Part shown: positions 23,081 to 31,336 of the stretch, one piece after another | Position numbering within the stretch: position 1 is the first letter of the stretch | Layout of the letters: every line of letters begins with the position of its first letter | Assembly: GCA_035499575.1 (NCBI GenBank) | Contig: DATJYN010000019.1 | Location: 1 to 52,891 of the forward strand | Direction: 5' to 3' | From: RBG-16-66-20 sp035499575 | GTDB lineage: Bacteria; Pseudomonadota; Gammaproteobacteria; Burkholderiales; SG8-39 | DNA: 52,891 bases | Position numbers and translations under genes: made by a program | The notes under the pieces: model-generated | Seen by the model: only the letters and a program-made list of their open reading frames with translations | What the model was told of the DNA's origin: nothing | The model's database searches: none

Positions 23081-23509
23081 GACGCCGTCCGGCCACTCCA
23101 GAACCACTCTGTGGTTGTCTCCATGCTTGACCAGGATCGAGCGCTTTACCGTCTTCCCGCTGTAGGTTACCGACGCGAGATACCGACCCGCAGGCACCCG
23201 TGCCAGCAGGAAAGGCCCATCCAGGTTCATCGAGAGGACTTCTTTGCCCTGCGCGTCTCGCAGCGATATCCGGGCGCCGGGCAGGAAGGCGTCGCGATGC
23301 GCACCGTGCCGCAGGAGCTCGAGGGCGAGCGGGTAGTCTGGTGCCGCCCGTTCGAATGCCTGGAAATTGTCGCTGTTCCCTCCGGCAATGAAGCTGATCG
23401 CGCCTTGATGTTGCTCAGGCGGCAGGTTCGTCGGCACGGTGGCTAGAGCGTTCGGGCTGACGGGCATGGCAAGAGCGGCGAGCGCCAGCGCGGCGGTTGC
23501 GAGTCTCAT
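23078..23509 (-). CDS. Secreted carboxypeptidase-regulatory-like domain protein (paralogue 1)
   Basis: The 143-residue protein has a signal peptide (LATAALALAALAMPVSPNALA) and a small beta-sandwich domain: YPLALELL, then LPGARISLRDAQGKEVLSM, DGPFLLARVPAGRYLASV and VKRSILV. That pattern is common to carboxypeptidase regulatory-like/transthyretin-type folds. ATG 23509 is chosen because AGGAGG lies eight bases upstream. It is a clear paralogue of 35026-35466, sharing GPFLLA-x-x-PAGRY. It follows the repeat protein gene by 54 bases and is probably cotranscribed with it from box B. It probably acts in the periplasm; no enzymatic residues are seen. Confidence 0.8.
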   Translation of the reverse strand: MRLATAALALAALAMPVSPNALATVPTNLPPEQHQGAISFIAGGNSDNFQAFERAAPDYPLALELLRHGAHRDAFLPGARISLRDAQGKEVLSMNLDGPFLLARVPAGRYLASVTYSGKTVKRSILVKHGDNHRVVLEWPDGV

Positions 23510-23563
23510 GTGCGTTTCCTCCTTGCGGAGCGGTGCTTTCGGCAAACGACGGCCGCCTGAGGC

Positions 23564-24016
23564 TTACGATGGCTTCCGATCGGCCGTCAATTTGGCTTTG
23601 TCGGCCGCGATGTCTTTTTTCTCGCCCTTGATGTACTGCTGGTCCTGGTAGACCTTTTCCGCGTCCTTGGATTCCGCAGCCATCCTGCCTTCCCTGGTGT
23701 CGGCCTTCAGCGTCTTTTCATCGGCCTGGATCTGCTTTCTGTCGGTGGTCAGGACTTTTTCCTCGCTGGCCAGGGCGCGCCGGTCCTCGCCGAGCTTTTG
23801 CGCGTCCTTGGATTCCGCGGCCGGCTTGCCTTCCTTCGCATCGGCCTTCAGCGTCATCTCGTCGGCCTTCAACTGCTTGTCCATGCGGACCAGCCCCGCC
23901 TGGTCCTCCTTCAATTGCGCAGCGTCACCGGTTGCCGACGTTGCATGGGCAAACGCGGAGCTAAGGGCGAGCGCCCCGGCCGCAACTGGCAGTACAAACC
24001 GGAATGTCGATGTCAT
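23564..24016 (-). CDS. Secreted charged coiled-coil protein with internal repeat
   Basis: The 150-residue protein has a signal peptide (VAAGALALSSAFAHATS) and a highly charged, cysteine-free helical body rich in Lys, Asp, Glu and Ala. Two imperfect 40-residue repeats are visible, at about residues 48-88 and 97-137, marked by TLKADAKEGKPAAESKDAQK and TLKADTREGRMAAESKDAEK. Such proteins often act as periplasmic stress or desiccation-protective factors, but no function is known here. Box B lies 79 bases upstream, with AATACT at 24084-24079 as a -10 candidate. Confidence 0.75.
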   Translation of the reverse strand: MTSTFRFVLPVAAGALALSSAFAHATSATGDAAQLKEDQAGLVRMDKQLKADEMTLKADAKEGKPAAESKDAQKLGEDRRALASEEKVLTTDRKQIQADEKTLKADTREGRMAAESKDAEKVYQDQQYIKGEKKDIAADKAKLTADRKPS

Positions 24017-24094
24017 GTTTCTCTCCTTGGTTGATGAAAAATCCCGCGTGCACCTCTTATTGCGGATTCCGTGCCCGGAGTATTCGCGTACCGG

Positions 24095-24111
24095 CTTAAA
24101 TGAGCCTTAAG
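24095..24111. promoter_or_regulatory. QseB/PmrA-like box B
   Basis: CTTAAA-TGAGC-CTTAAG is identical over all 17 bases to box D in front of the degP-like gene. In the minus direction AATACT (24084-24079), four of six -10 bases, follows after exactly 10 bases and serves the repeat-protein gene. Confidence 0.7.
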
Positions 24112-24139
24112 CGCGCCCTCGGGCTGTGGAGACGAACGG

Positions 24140-24156
24140 CTTAAGCTGCCGTTAAG
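24140..24156. promoter_or_regulatory. QseB/PmrA-like box C
   Basis: CTTAAG-CTGCC-GTTAAG faces the plus-strand gene. TAGGAT (24167-24172), four of six -10 bases, follows after exactly 10 bases. Boxes B and C are 28 bases apart, so two divergent promoters of one regulon share this 165-base gap. Confidence 0.65.
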
Positions 24157-24205
24157 CCTGGGCCCCTAGGATCGATCGCAAATGGCCGCGCGATGGCATT
24201 TTCAG

Positions 24206-24571
24206 ATGCGCTTGATACGCACTAGAGCTACGGTTGCCGCACTGCTTTTTCTGCTATCGAGCGGCGCGCCCGCGGCGGCCTTGCCTGCGCATCCCGCCAG
24301 CCCCCTGTCCCTTTCTCGTGCCGAGCAGCTTTCAGTCGACCTGAAGCAGGGCATGACGATGGAGGAAGTGGATGGATTGCTGGGCGAGCCGACCAGGACG
24401 GCTTTCAAATCGCCGGATTACGACGTGAATTCGACCAATGTGCCGCGCACCATGCAATGGATCTACGAGTGGACGACGCCTTCCCAGATGAATCAAAGCT
24501 TCCAGTTGATATTCACCAAGAAACCGCATGGACAGTGGTCGTTGGATGGATGGGCCTGGGCCGGCTTGTAA
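24206..24571 (+). CDS. Secreted BamE/SmpA-like small protein
   Basis: The 121-residue protein has a signal peptide (RLIRTRATVAALLFLL, cleaved near GAPAAA). It then has a motif typical of the SmpA/OmlA (BamE) fold: LKQGMTMEEVDGLLGEPTRT, followed by strands ending in WIYEW and GWAWAGL. It has no lipobox cysteine, unlike true BamE, so it is soluble and periplasmic. ATG 24206 is preferred over ATG 24182 because the predicted transcription start from box C is near 24179 and the signal peptide fits better; the longer form would add eight residues. The context suggests an envelope-stress role. Confidence 0.72.
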   Translation: MRLIRTRATVAALLFLLSSGAPAAALPAHPASPLSLSRAEQLSVDLKQGMTMEEVDGLLGEPTRTAFKSPDYDVNSTNVPRTMQWIYEWTTPSQMNQSFQLIFTKKPHGQWSLDGWAWAGL

Positions 24572-24712
24572 GGCCGCATCTTGCGCTGCAGCATCGCGGA
24601 CGCACGGAACCTAGCCGCCCGGAACCTGTCGCACATTGACTGGGGGGGAGGGATCGTCCTCCAGGGCTCCGGGACCGGGGAATCAGGGACCGCGAATTTC
24701 AAGGAGACGACT

Positions 24713-25921
24713 ATGAAGCGCACGCTCGCAATATTTGCGGCGACAGCCGCATGCCTGGTAGGGCCCAACGCTGCCGCGGCCGCCGACAGCATCACCGTCG
24801 GAATGACGGTGTCGCAGACCGGCCCGCTGAACGTCGACTCGGTCAGCCAGCTGCGTGGCGCCGAGCTGTGGCGCGACGAAGTGAACGCGGCCGGCGGTAT
24901 CGCGGCCGGCGGCAAGCGCTACAAGGTGAACTTCGTCAGCTACGACGACCAGTCCCAGGGCGGGCGCGTGCAGCAGCTGTATACGCGGCTGATCGTGCAG
25001 GACCACTCCCAGTTTCTATTGAGCCCCTATTCCTCGGGCCTCACGGCGACCGCCGCGGTGATCACCGAGCAGTACGGCAAGATCATGCTCGATGCGGGTG
25101 GCGCCGAGGGCAAGATCTTCCAGCTTGGCAACAAATACCTGTTCCAGTGCATCACCGTCGCCGACGAATACCTGAGCGGCGCGATCGCGGAGCTGAAGGA
25201 ACACGACCCGCACGCCAAGGTCGCCTTTGTCTACTCGGACGACCCGTTCTCGAAGGCGGTCGTGGCGGCGGCGCGCAAGCAAGCGGTGGCCGCCGGCTTT
25301 ACGGTGGCGCTTGACGAGTCCTATCCGCCGGCAACCACGGATTTCAGTCCGATCATCAACAAGATCATCTCCTCCGGGGCGGATGCGTTCCTCGGGGGCG
25401 GCCACTACCCGGACGGCGCGACGCTTGCGCGCCAGCTGCACGACCAGAAGGCCGGCCTGAAGTGGGTGTCGATCCTGGTCGCGCCCGATAGCGAGAAGTT
25501 CGCATCGCTCGGCGAGGCAGCGAACGGGATCACGGTGCCCTCGCAATGGGAGCCGCAGGTCACGTACAAGCCTGATTTCGGGCCAACCGTGGCGCAGTTC
25601 ACCGCTCAGTACCGCGCCAAGTACCAGGGCGATCCGGACTATCACGCCGCTTCGGGCTACATCGAAGGCTTGCTCCTGCAGCATGCCATCGAGAAGGCGG
25701 GGACGATCGACCCGGAAAAGGTGACGGCGGAACTGAACAAGACGGACGTGACGACCTTCTTCGGCCGCGACAAGTTCGCCACCGACCCGCAGAATCACGG
25801 GTTGCAGCTCGCGCACCAGATGGTGCTTGCGCAGTGGCAGATGAAAGACGGAAAGCTGGTGAAGGAAATGGTCTGGCCGGACGCTGCCGCCACCGCCAAG
25901 GTCGTTTACCCGCTCCGCTAG
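24713..25921 (+). CDS. Branched-chain amino acid-type ABC transporter substrate-binding protein
   Basis: The 402-residue periplasmic binding protein has a signal peptide (AIFAATAACLVGPNAAAAA). The type I receptor fold follows (ITVGMTVSQTGPLNVDSV, then VNFVSYDDQSQGGRVQQLY, SPYSSGLTATAAVITEQYGK and GADAFLGGG). ATG 24713 is chosen because AAGGAG lies seven bases upstream. It delivers ligand to the LivHMGF-like complex encoded just downstream. The ligand could be an amino acid, amide, urea or aromatic acid; sequence alone does not say. A strong terminator directly follows the gene. Confidence 0.93.
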   Translation: MKRTLAIFAATAACLVGPNAAAAADSITVGMTVSQTGPLNVDSVSQLRGAELWRDEVNAAGGIAAGGKRYKVNFVSYDDQSQGGRVQQLYTRLIVQDHSQFLLSPYSSGLTATAAVITEQYGKIMLDAGGAEGKIFQLGNKYLFQCITVADEYLSGAIAELKEHDPHAKVAFVYSDDPFSKAVVAAARKQAVAAGFTVALDESYPPATTDFSPIINKIISSGADAFLGGGHYPDGATLARQLHDQKAGLKWVSILVAPDSEKFASLGEAANGITVPSQWEPQVTYKPDFGPTVAQFTAQYRAKYQGDPDYHAASGYIEGLLLQHAIEKAGTIDPEKVTAELNKTDVTTFFGRDKFATDPQNHGLQLAHQMVLAQWQMKDGKLVKEMVWPDAAATAKVVYPLR

Positions 25922-25941
25922 GCGGAGCACGAGCAAGCTTA

Positions 25942-25974
25942 AGGGGGCCGGTCTCTCGGGGCCGGCCCCTTTTT
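25942..25974 (+). terminator. Rho-independent terminator/attenuator after the binding-protein gene
   Basis: GGGGCCGG (25944-25951) pairs with CCGGCCCC (25962-25969) around a 10-base loop and is followed by TTTTT. It lies 21 bases after the binding-protein stop and immediately before the permease gene. Partial read-through would give more binding protein than membrane subunits. Confidence 0.85.
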
Positions 25975-25987
25975 GCGAACGCGCCAC

Positions 25988-26857
25988 GTGATCGGACTAC
26001 TCGCATCGCTTCTTGACGGACTCCTCGTGGGCGCGGTGTACGGGCTCGCGGCGATGGGCATCACGCTCATCTGGGGCGTGATGGACGTCATCAACCTTAC
26101 CCATGGCACGATGATCGTGGCGGGCATGTTCAGCGCCTACCTGCTCGTGGGAAGTGCGGGCGTGCCGGTCTATGCGACGCTGCCGATTGTCCTCGTGGGC
26201 GGCTTCGTGGCAGGCGTCGCGCTTTACACGATCGCGGTCCAGCGCGTGGTCGGGCAGGCGCCCCTGATGAGCCTGCTGTCGACCTTCTCGGTCAACCTGA
26301 TGCTGATTGGCATGGGCACCGCTGTGTGGGGCACGGTGCTGTTCAACGTTCCGGTTGCGCTCCCGGGCCTGAGCCTCGGACGCTACACCTTTCCCGGCAC
26401 GCACCTGATGTCGGCTGCGATCACGGTGCTGCTCGCCGGGGCGCTTTACCTGCTGCTGTACCACACGCGCATCGGCAAGGCAGTGCGCGCGGTCTCGGGC
26501 AACCGCGAGGCCGCCGAGCTGGTCGGCATCCCGACCCGCCGGGTGCTGGCGCTGTCCTTCGGGCTGGGCGTGGCGCTCGCTTGCGTTTCCGGGGTGCTGA
26601 TCGCGACGCTCTTCCCCTTCACGGTGCTCTCGGGCGATCCTTATCTCCTCAAGAGCTTCGTGGTGACGATACTGGGCGGCCTGGGCAATCCGGTGGGCGC
26701 GCTGATCGCGGGCGTGCTGCTCGGGCTGTTCGAGGGACTCACCACGCCGTTCATGCCGGTGAGCTGGATCCCGGTGATCGAGTTCGCGCTGTTCGTCGTG
26801 GCGCTGATCGCCTTTCCCGGCGGCGTTCTGGGCCTGCGCAGCGCGCGCCCCCATTGA
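25988..26857 (+). CDS. ABC transporter permease, LivH type
   Basis: The 289-residue permease has about eight hydrophobic segments and family signatures GAVYGLAAMGITLIWGVMDV and NLTHGTMIVAGMF, plus the EAA-like loop GNREAAELVGIPTRRVLAL. GTG 25988 is preferred to TTG 25973, since the latter lies within the terminator's T-run. With the LivM-like subunit it forms the transmembrane channel. The pyramidal order is binding protein, LivH, LivM, LivG, LivF, the usual one for hydrophobic amino-acid-type importers. Confidence 0.92.
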   Translation: MIGLLASLLDGLLVGAVYGLAAMGITLIWGVMDVINLTHGTMIVAGMFSAYLLVGSAGVPVYATLPIVLVGGFVAGVALYTIAVQRVVGQAPLMSLLSTFSVNLMLIGMGTAVWGTVLFNVPVALPGLSLGRYTFPGTHLMSAAITVLLAGALYLLLYHTRIGKAVRAVSGNREAAELVGIPTRRVLALSFGLGVALACVSGVLIATLFPFTVLSGDPYLLKSFVVTILGGLGNPVGALIAGVLLGLFEGLTTPFMPVSWIPVIEFALFVVALIAFPGGVLGLRSARPH

Positions 26858-26870
26858 GCGGACCGCGGGC

Positions 26871-27839
26871 ATGAATCTCCTGCGCAGGCCGTTCTTCTGG
26901 ATCATCGGCGCCGTGATACTGGTTTTCGCACTGGCGCCGGCCTACCACGGCAATGTCGAACTGCGCGAAAGCCTGCTGCTCGCCACGGTCTACATCACGC
27001 TCGCGAGCAGCCTGAACATGATGCTCGGCTACGCCGGCTACGTGAATTTCGGCAGCATCGTGTTCTTCGGCCTGGGCGGTTACTTCTGCGTCTGGCTGAT
27101 GAGCGCCCACGGCTGGCCGCTCGCCGCCGCGGCGCTGGCCGGCGGCGTCGCGGTGAGCGCCGCCGGGCTGCTGTTCGGTCTCGGCATCCTGCGCCTGCGC
27201 GGGGCCTACTTCGCGCTCTCCACCATCGGTGTCATCGAGGCGGTAAACGCCTTCGTCACCAACTTTGCGCCCTGGGGCGGATCGAGCGGCATGTACCTTT
27301 CGCCCGTGCTGTTCGAGCCGCTCGGCGGCGCGAGGCATGCGCTGTGGACGATCTACTACCTGCTCGTCGCCGTGATGGGGATGTCGTTGTACCTGAGCTA
27401 CGCGGTCAAGCGTTCCAAATTCGGCCTCGGCCTGCTTGCCATCGGGCAGAACGAGGGCGCGGCAAGCGTACTGGGCGTGCCGGCGCCGCGTTACAAGGCA
27501 ATTGTGTACAGCTTGTCGGCGTTCCTGCCGGCCGTCGCCGGCGGGCTGTATTTCTTCAAGGGCGCGTTCATCCAGCCGCCGGATGCCTTTGACCTGCAGC
27601 TCTCCACCGAGGTCATCGTGATCGCGATGCTGGGCGGCCAGGGCACCGTGGCAGGGCCGGCGATCGGCGCTTTTCTCTACGAACAATTGCGCGGCTGGCT
27701 GCTGACGTCGCCCACTTTTGCCAACTTCCAGCTCGTCGTCGCCGGCGCGCTGCTGCTTGCCATCGTGCTGTTCGCGCCGGGCGGACTCATGGGCTCGCTC
27801 TACCGGCGCTGGCCGCGTCTGCGGGGTTTCCTCGAATGA
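26871..27839 (+). CDS. ABC transporter permease, LivM type
   Basis: The 322-residue permease shows LASSLNMMLGYAGYVNFGS, the LivM signature, and the cytoplasmic loop GQNEGAASVLGVPAPRYKAI. It ends in GGQGTVAGPAIGAFLYEQL. It starts 13 bases after the LivH-like stop, and its own stop overlaps the LivG-like start by four bases. It forms the second half of the membrane channel. Confidence 0.93.
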   Translation: MNLLRRPFFWIIGAVILVFALAPAYHGNVELRESLLLATVYITLASSLNMMLGYAGYVNFGSIVFFGLGGYFCVWLMSAHGWPLAAAALAGGVAVSAAGLLFGLGILRLRGAYFALSTIGVIEAVNAFVTNFAPWGGSSGMYLSPVLFEPLGGARHALWTIYYLLVAVMGMSLYLSYAVKRSKFGLGLLAIGQNEGAASVLGVPAPRYKAIVYSLSAFLPAVAGGLYFFKGAFIQPPDAFDLQLSTEVIVIAMLGGQGTVAGPAIGAFLYEQLRGWLLTSPTFANFQLVVAGALLLAIVLFAPGGLMGSLYRRWPRLRGFLE

Positions 27840-28591
27840 GCGCGCTGCTCGAGGTCGTGGCCCTAGGCAAGTACTTCGGCGGCGTGCGGGCCGTGCAGTC
27901 CCTGAGCTTCAAGATGAAGGAGGGCGAGATCCTGGGCCTGATCGGGCCGAACGGCGCCGGCAAGTCCACCGTGTTCAACCTGATCAACGGCGTGATCGCG
28001 CCGGACGCAGGCCGGGTGCTTTTCCGGGGCGCCGACATCACCGCGGCGCCGCCCTACCGGGTGGCGCGCGAAGGTCTCGCGCGCACCCATCAGATCGTGC
28101 AGCCGTTCATGACCCTGTCGGTATTCGAGAACTGCATCGTCGGCGCATGCTTCGGGCGCGAGAACCTGCCGCTCGCGCGCGGGCGCGAGGCCGCGCGGGA
28201 GGCTCTTGCCATGGTCGGCCTCGAGGACCGGCTGGATGCCCCCGCCTCGCAACTCACGATCGCCGGCAAGAAGCGCCTCGAGCTCGCGCGCGCGCTGTCG
28301 GCGCGGCCTACGCTGCTGCTGCTCGACGAAGTACTGGCCGGCCTCAACCCGACCGAGGTGGAATACATGATCGGCGTCATTCGAGCCATTCGCGCGCGCG
28401 GCATCTCGATCCTTATGATCGAACACCTGATGCAGGCGATCATGAACCTGTCGGACCGGATCCTTGTGCTCAATTCCGGCATGCGGCTGTGCGAAGGCCT
28501 GCCCGCCGAAGTGGCCGCGGACCCGGCCGTGATCGAGGCTTACCTGGGCGATCCGCACCTCGCGGATAGCCTGCGCGCGGGAGCGCCGTGA
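27836..28591 (+). CDS. ABC transporter ATP-binding protein, LivG type
   Basis: The 251-residue ATPase has Walker A GPNGAGKST (residues about 40-48), the Q-loop RTHQIVQPF and Walker B LLLLDEVLAGLNPTE. The signature motif is the variant LTIAGKKRLELARAL rather than LSGGQ, a known feature of some LivG-like subunits. The C-terminal segment (LGDPHLADSLRAG) is also typical. It is translationally coupled on both sides by 4-base overlaps. Confidence 0.93.
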   Translation: MSALLEVVALGKYFGGVRAVQSLSFKMKEGEILGLIGPNGAGKSTVFNLINGVIAPDAGRVLFRGADITAAPPYRVAREGLARTHQIVQPFMTLSVFENCIVGACFGRENLPLARGREAAREALAMVGLEDRLDAPASQLTIAGKKRLELARALSARPTLLLLDEVLAGLNPTEVEYMIGVIRAIRARGISILMIEHLMQAIMNLSDRILVLNSGMRLCEGLPAEVAADPAVIEAYLGDPHLADSLRAGAP

Positions 28592-29304
28592 GCGAAGCGA
28601 TCCTGCAAGTCGAAGCGCTCGAGGCCGGCTACGGCGAAGTTCAGGTGCTCTGGGGGCTGGCGCTGGGTGCCGAGGCGGGGCGGCTGACCACCATCGTCGG
28701 CGCGAACGGCGTCGGCAAGACCACCGCGCTGCGCGCGATTGCCGGCAGCATCCCCGCCTGGGGCGGCAGGGTGCTGTTCAAGGGCGAAGACGTCACGCGC
28801 CTGCCGCCGCACGCCAAGGCGGTGCGCGGCCTCGCGCTCGTGCCCGAGGGAAGGCAGTTGTTCAGCGAAATGTCGGTCGAAGAGAACCTCGAGATGGGCG
28901 CGTTCGCAAGGCGCGGCACACACAGCTACGCCAGTCGTCTTGAGCGCGCATACACGCTATTTCCGCGCCTGAAGGACCGCCGTCACCAGCGTGCCGGCAC
29001 CTTCTCTGGCGGGGAGCAGCAGATGCTCGCCGTCGCGCGCGGCCTGATGTGCGAGCCGGACCTGCTGATCATCGACGAGCTCTCGCTCGGCCTCGCACCG
29101 CTGGTCGTGCAGCAGATTTTCTCCACCCTCAAGACCTTGAAAGGCGACGGCCTCAGCATCCTGTTGGTCGAGCAAAACGTGCATCTCGCGTTCGCCCTGA
29201 GCGATTACGCGTATGTAATCGCCGAGGGGCGCCTGTTCTCCGAGGGTCCACCGGAGAAGCTGGAGGCGATGCCCGAGATTCGCCAGGCGTATCTCGGACT
29301 GTAA
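28588..29304 (+). CDS. ABC transporter ATP-binding protein, LivF type
   Basis: The 238-residue ATPase has Walker A GANGVGKTT, LVPEGRQLFSEMSVEENLEM, a canonical signature FSGGEQQMLAVARGL, Walker B LLIIDELSLGLAPLVV and a C-terminal AYLGL tail. It is the last gene of the importer operon. It overlaps LivG by four bases and converges on the MgtC/DUF4010 gene, with nine bases between the stops. Confidence 0.94.
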   Translation: MSEAILQVEALEAGYGEVQVLWGLALGAEAGRLTTIVGANGVGKTTALRAIAGSIPAWGGRVLFKGEDVTRLPPHAKAVRGLALVPEGRQLFSEMSVEENLEMGAFARRGTHSYASRLERAYTLFPRLKDRRHQRAGTFSGGEQQMLAVARGLMCEPDLLIIDELSLGLAPLVVQQIFSTLKTLKGDGLSILLVEQNVHLAFALSDYAYVIAEGRLFSEGPPEKLEAMPEIRQAYLGL

Positions 29305-29313
29305 GCGACGGCG

Positions 29314-30582
29314 CTAAAGGGCCAGCGGAAGAAGTCCCAGGGCGGCGAGACCGAAAAGCAGGCAAAGGCTCTGCTTCCCGACGCGGCGCGAGGACAGCGC
29401 CATGGCATAAATCCCCTTCACCGCATTGTTGCTTGCCGCCGCGATCAGTATTCCGCCGGCCGCCAGGTCGAGAGGCGTGATGGACGGCGCCGACTGGGTC
29501 ATCCCCATGATGTACGGGTCGACGTCGGTGACGCCCATGACCGCCGACAGTGCGTAGACGCCGGCGCTGCCAAGGTGCACCAGGGCAAAATGCGTCGCGA
29601 CGAGCATCCCTACGAAAACGGCGGCAAACAGGAACGCGGCCCGCAGCTCGAGCGGGTTCCTCGGCTCCGGATTGACGGAAGTCGCCGCGGATTTAGGCGC
29701 GCTGCGCGACCACAGCCAGCCTCCAACCAGCGCGCTCGCCGCAAGAACCAGGAACGGTACCGCCAAGCGTTCCATCAAGCCTCGATTGAAAAGCGCGAGC
29801 AGCGCGGCGAGGCGCACGTACATCACGCCGCACGCGACCAGTATCGCGCCGGAGTACAGGCGAGGCTGGTCGTTCTGCCGCGCCAGGCGCGCGAGCGCGA
29901 TGGTCGTGACCGTCGAGGAATACGCGCCGCCGAGGACCGCCGCGAGCAAGACTCCGCCGCGGCCCTTCGCAAGCCGTTGCAGCACGTAGCTGCCGTAGGA
30001 AACCGTGCTCACCGCGACGACCACAAGCCAGGTCTTGTAGGGATTCAGCTGAAATTCGGTGAACTCCCGGTCCGGGACCAGCGGAATAATGACCGCGCTG
30101 AGCAGCAGGAACTTGGTGAATGTCTGGATATCGACCGGCGAGACGCGCCGGGCCAGGCCCTCCAGGGCCGCCTTCAGCTCGAGCAGCAGCAAGCTCGCCA
30201 CGGTGAGCGTAGTCGCAATCCAGAATTGCTCGTGGAAGACGAGTGCGCCGACAACATAGGTGAGTAGCGCCGACATCTCCGTCGTGGCGCCGGCGAGTTG
30301 ATTGGTTGCCAGCTTGTGGCGATAGGAGAGCCACAGGAAACCGGCGACGGCCAGCAGCCCCAGGCACTGGGCGAGGGCCTGCCCGCCCGACAGCAGGCCG
30401 ACGGAATAGCCGATCAGGCCGATGAGCGGAAACGTCCGCACGCCGCCGAACGCGTATTGCTCGTCAGTCGCCTTTCGCTCCTCGCGCTCAAGGCCTATCA
30501 GGAACGACAGGAACAGCACCAACAGGATTTTCACGCCCTCCGGGGGTAGAGACTGCAGAAACGCCGTGGAGAGCTCCTTCAC
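29314..30582 (-). CDS. MgtC/SapB-DUF4010 membrane protein
   Basis: The 422-residue integral membrane protein has an N-terminal MgtC/SapB-like domain (LFLSFLIGLEREERKATDEQ, about residues 20-140) fused to a DUF4010 domain. The DUF4010 part includes VLLAAVLGGAYSSTVTTIAL, and its end reads AVMGVTDVDPYIMGM and AASNNAVKGIYAMAL. About twelve hydrophobic segments are expected. MgtC proteins modulate membrane energetics and magnesium homeostasis; the activity of this fusion is unknown. The start is GTG 30582. It is adjacent to, but not obviously cotranscribed with, the superoxide dismutase gene. Confidence 0.87.
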   Translation of the reverse strand: MKELSTAFLQSLPPEGVKILLVLFLSFLIGLEREERKATDEQYAFGGVRTFPLIGLIGYSVGLLSGGQALAQCLGLLAVAGFLWLSYRHKLATNQLAGATTEMSALLTYVVGALVFHEQFWIATTLTVASLLLLELKAALEGLARRVSPVDIQTFTKFLLLSAVIIPLVPDREFTEFQLNPYKTWLVVVAVSTVSYGSYVLQRLAKGRGGVLLAAVLGGAYSSTVTTIALARLARQNDQPRLYSGAILVACGVMYVRLAALLALFNRGLMERLAVPFLVLAASALVGGWLWSRSAPKSAATSVNPEPRNPLELRAAFLFAAVFVGMLVATHFALVHLGSAGVYALSAVMGVTDVDPYIMGMTQSAPSITPLDLAAGGILIAAASNNAVKGIYAMALSSRRVGKQSLCLLFGLAALGLLPLAL

Positions 30583-30643
30583 GGTCGAATCTTACCGCGC
30601 GCGCAGCTCCTTCGAAGACTGCGCTACGCGTCCCCGCTGCAGG

Positions 30644-31327
30644 CTAACCGACTCGGTCGGGAGCGCTGGCGGCCTTTTGGCGCAGTAGCGAACCGCAGTC
30701 GGGTGGAGATGATGCGTTACCTTGTTCCGCCAGGTTCTGCGCGGCGAAGCTCCAATTCGCGACGTTCCAGAAGGCTTCGACGTAAGCCGCCCGGTCGTTT
30801 CGATAGTCGATGTAGTACGCATGCTCCCAGACGTCGCAGGTGAGCAGCGCCTTGCCCCCCACGCGCAGGGGATTTTCCGCATTGCTGGTGGGCAGGACCA
30901 TGAGCCGGCTGTCAGGCATCTCGACCAACCAGATCCAGCCAGAGCCGAACGCTTCCACCGCCTTTCTTTTGAAAAGCTGCCTCAGGAGGCTCAGGGAACC
31001 GAAATTCGCCTGGATGCGCCGGTTGAGCGCGTCATCCAGGGGCTTGCCGGCCGGCGTCATGCTTTTCCAGAGGAAGCTGTGATTCCATGCCTGGGCGGCC
31101 AGGTTGAGGACCGTGCCGCTCGCGTTCCTGACGATTTCTTCAAGCGGGGATTTTTCGAATTCGGTACCTGAAATCATCCCGTTGAGCGCCTCGACATATC
31201 CCCGATGGTGCTTGCCATGGTGGAATTCGAGGGTTTCCCTCGAGACGTATGGTTCGAGCGCGTCGAGGGCATAGGGCAGCTTTGGCAGTTCGTGGTGCAC
31301 TTTCAGCGATCTGGCGGTATTGGCCAT
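30644..31327 (-). CDS. sodB: Superoxide dismutase, Fe type
   Basis: The 227-residue enzyme dismutates superoxide. Metal ligands are His36 (LEFHHGKHH), His83 (AWNHSF), Asp165 and His169 (CDVWEHAYY). Gln79 in AAQAWNH occupies the position that is Gln in iron enzymes and Gly in manganese ones, so iron is likely. The C-terminal 25 residues (after AAQNLAEQG) exceed the usual length and look disordered. It lies nine bases downstream of the degP-like gene on the same strand and could be cotranscribed with it, linking oxidative defence to envelope stress. Confidence 0.94.
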   Translation of the reverse strand: MANTARSLKVHHELPKLPYALDALEPYVSRETLEFHHGKHHRGYVEALNGMISGTEFEKSPLEEIVRNASGTVLNLAAQAWNHSFLWKSMTPAGKPLDDALNRRIQANFGSLSLLRQLFKRKAVEAFGSGWIWLVEMPDSRLMVLPTSNAENPLRVGGKALLTCDVWEHAYYIDYRNDRAAYVEAFWNVANWSFAAQNLAEQGNASSPPDCGSLLRQKAASAPDRVG

Positions 31328-31336
31328 GATGGGCTC

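Noticed and set aside
25936..25943. A CTTAAG half-site as a possible sixth QseB/PmrA-like box
   Set aside because: There is no second half-site 11 bases away, and the sequence forms the base of the terminator hairpin.
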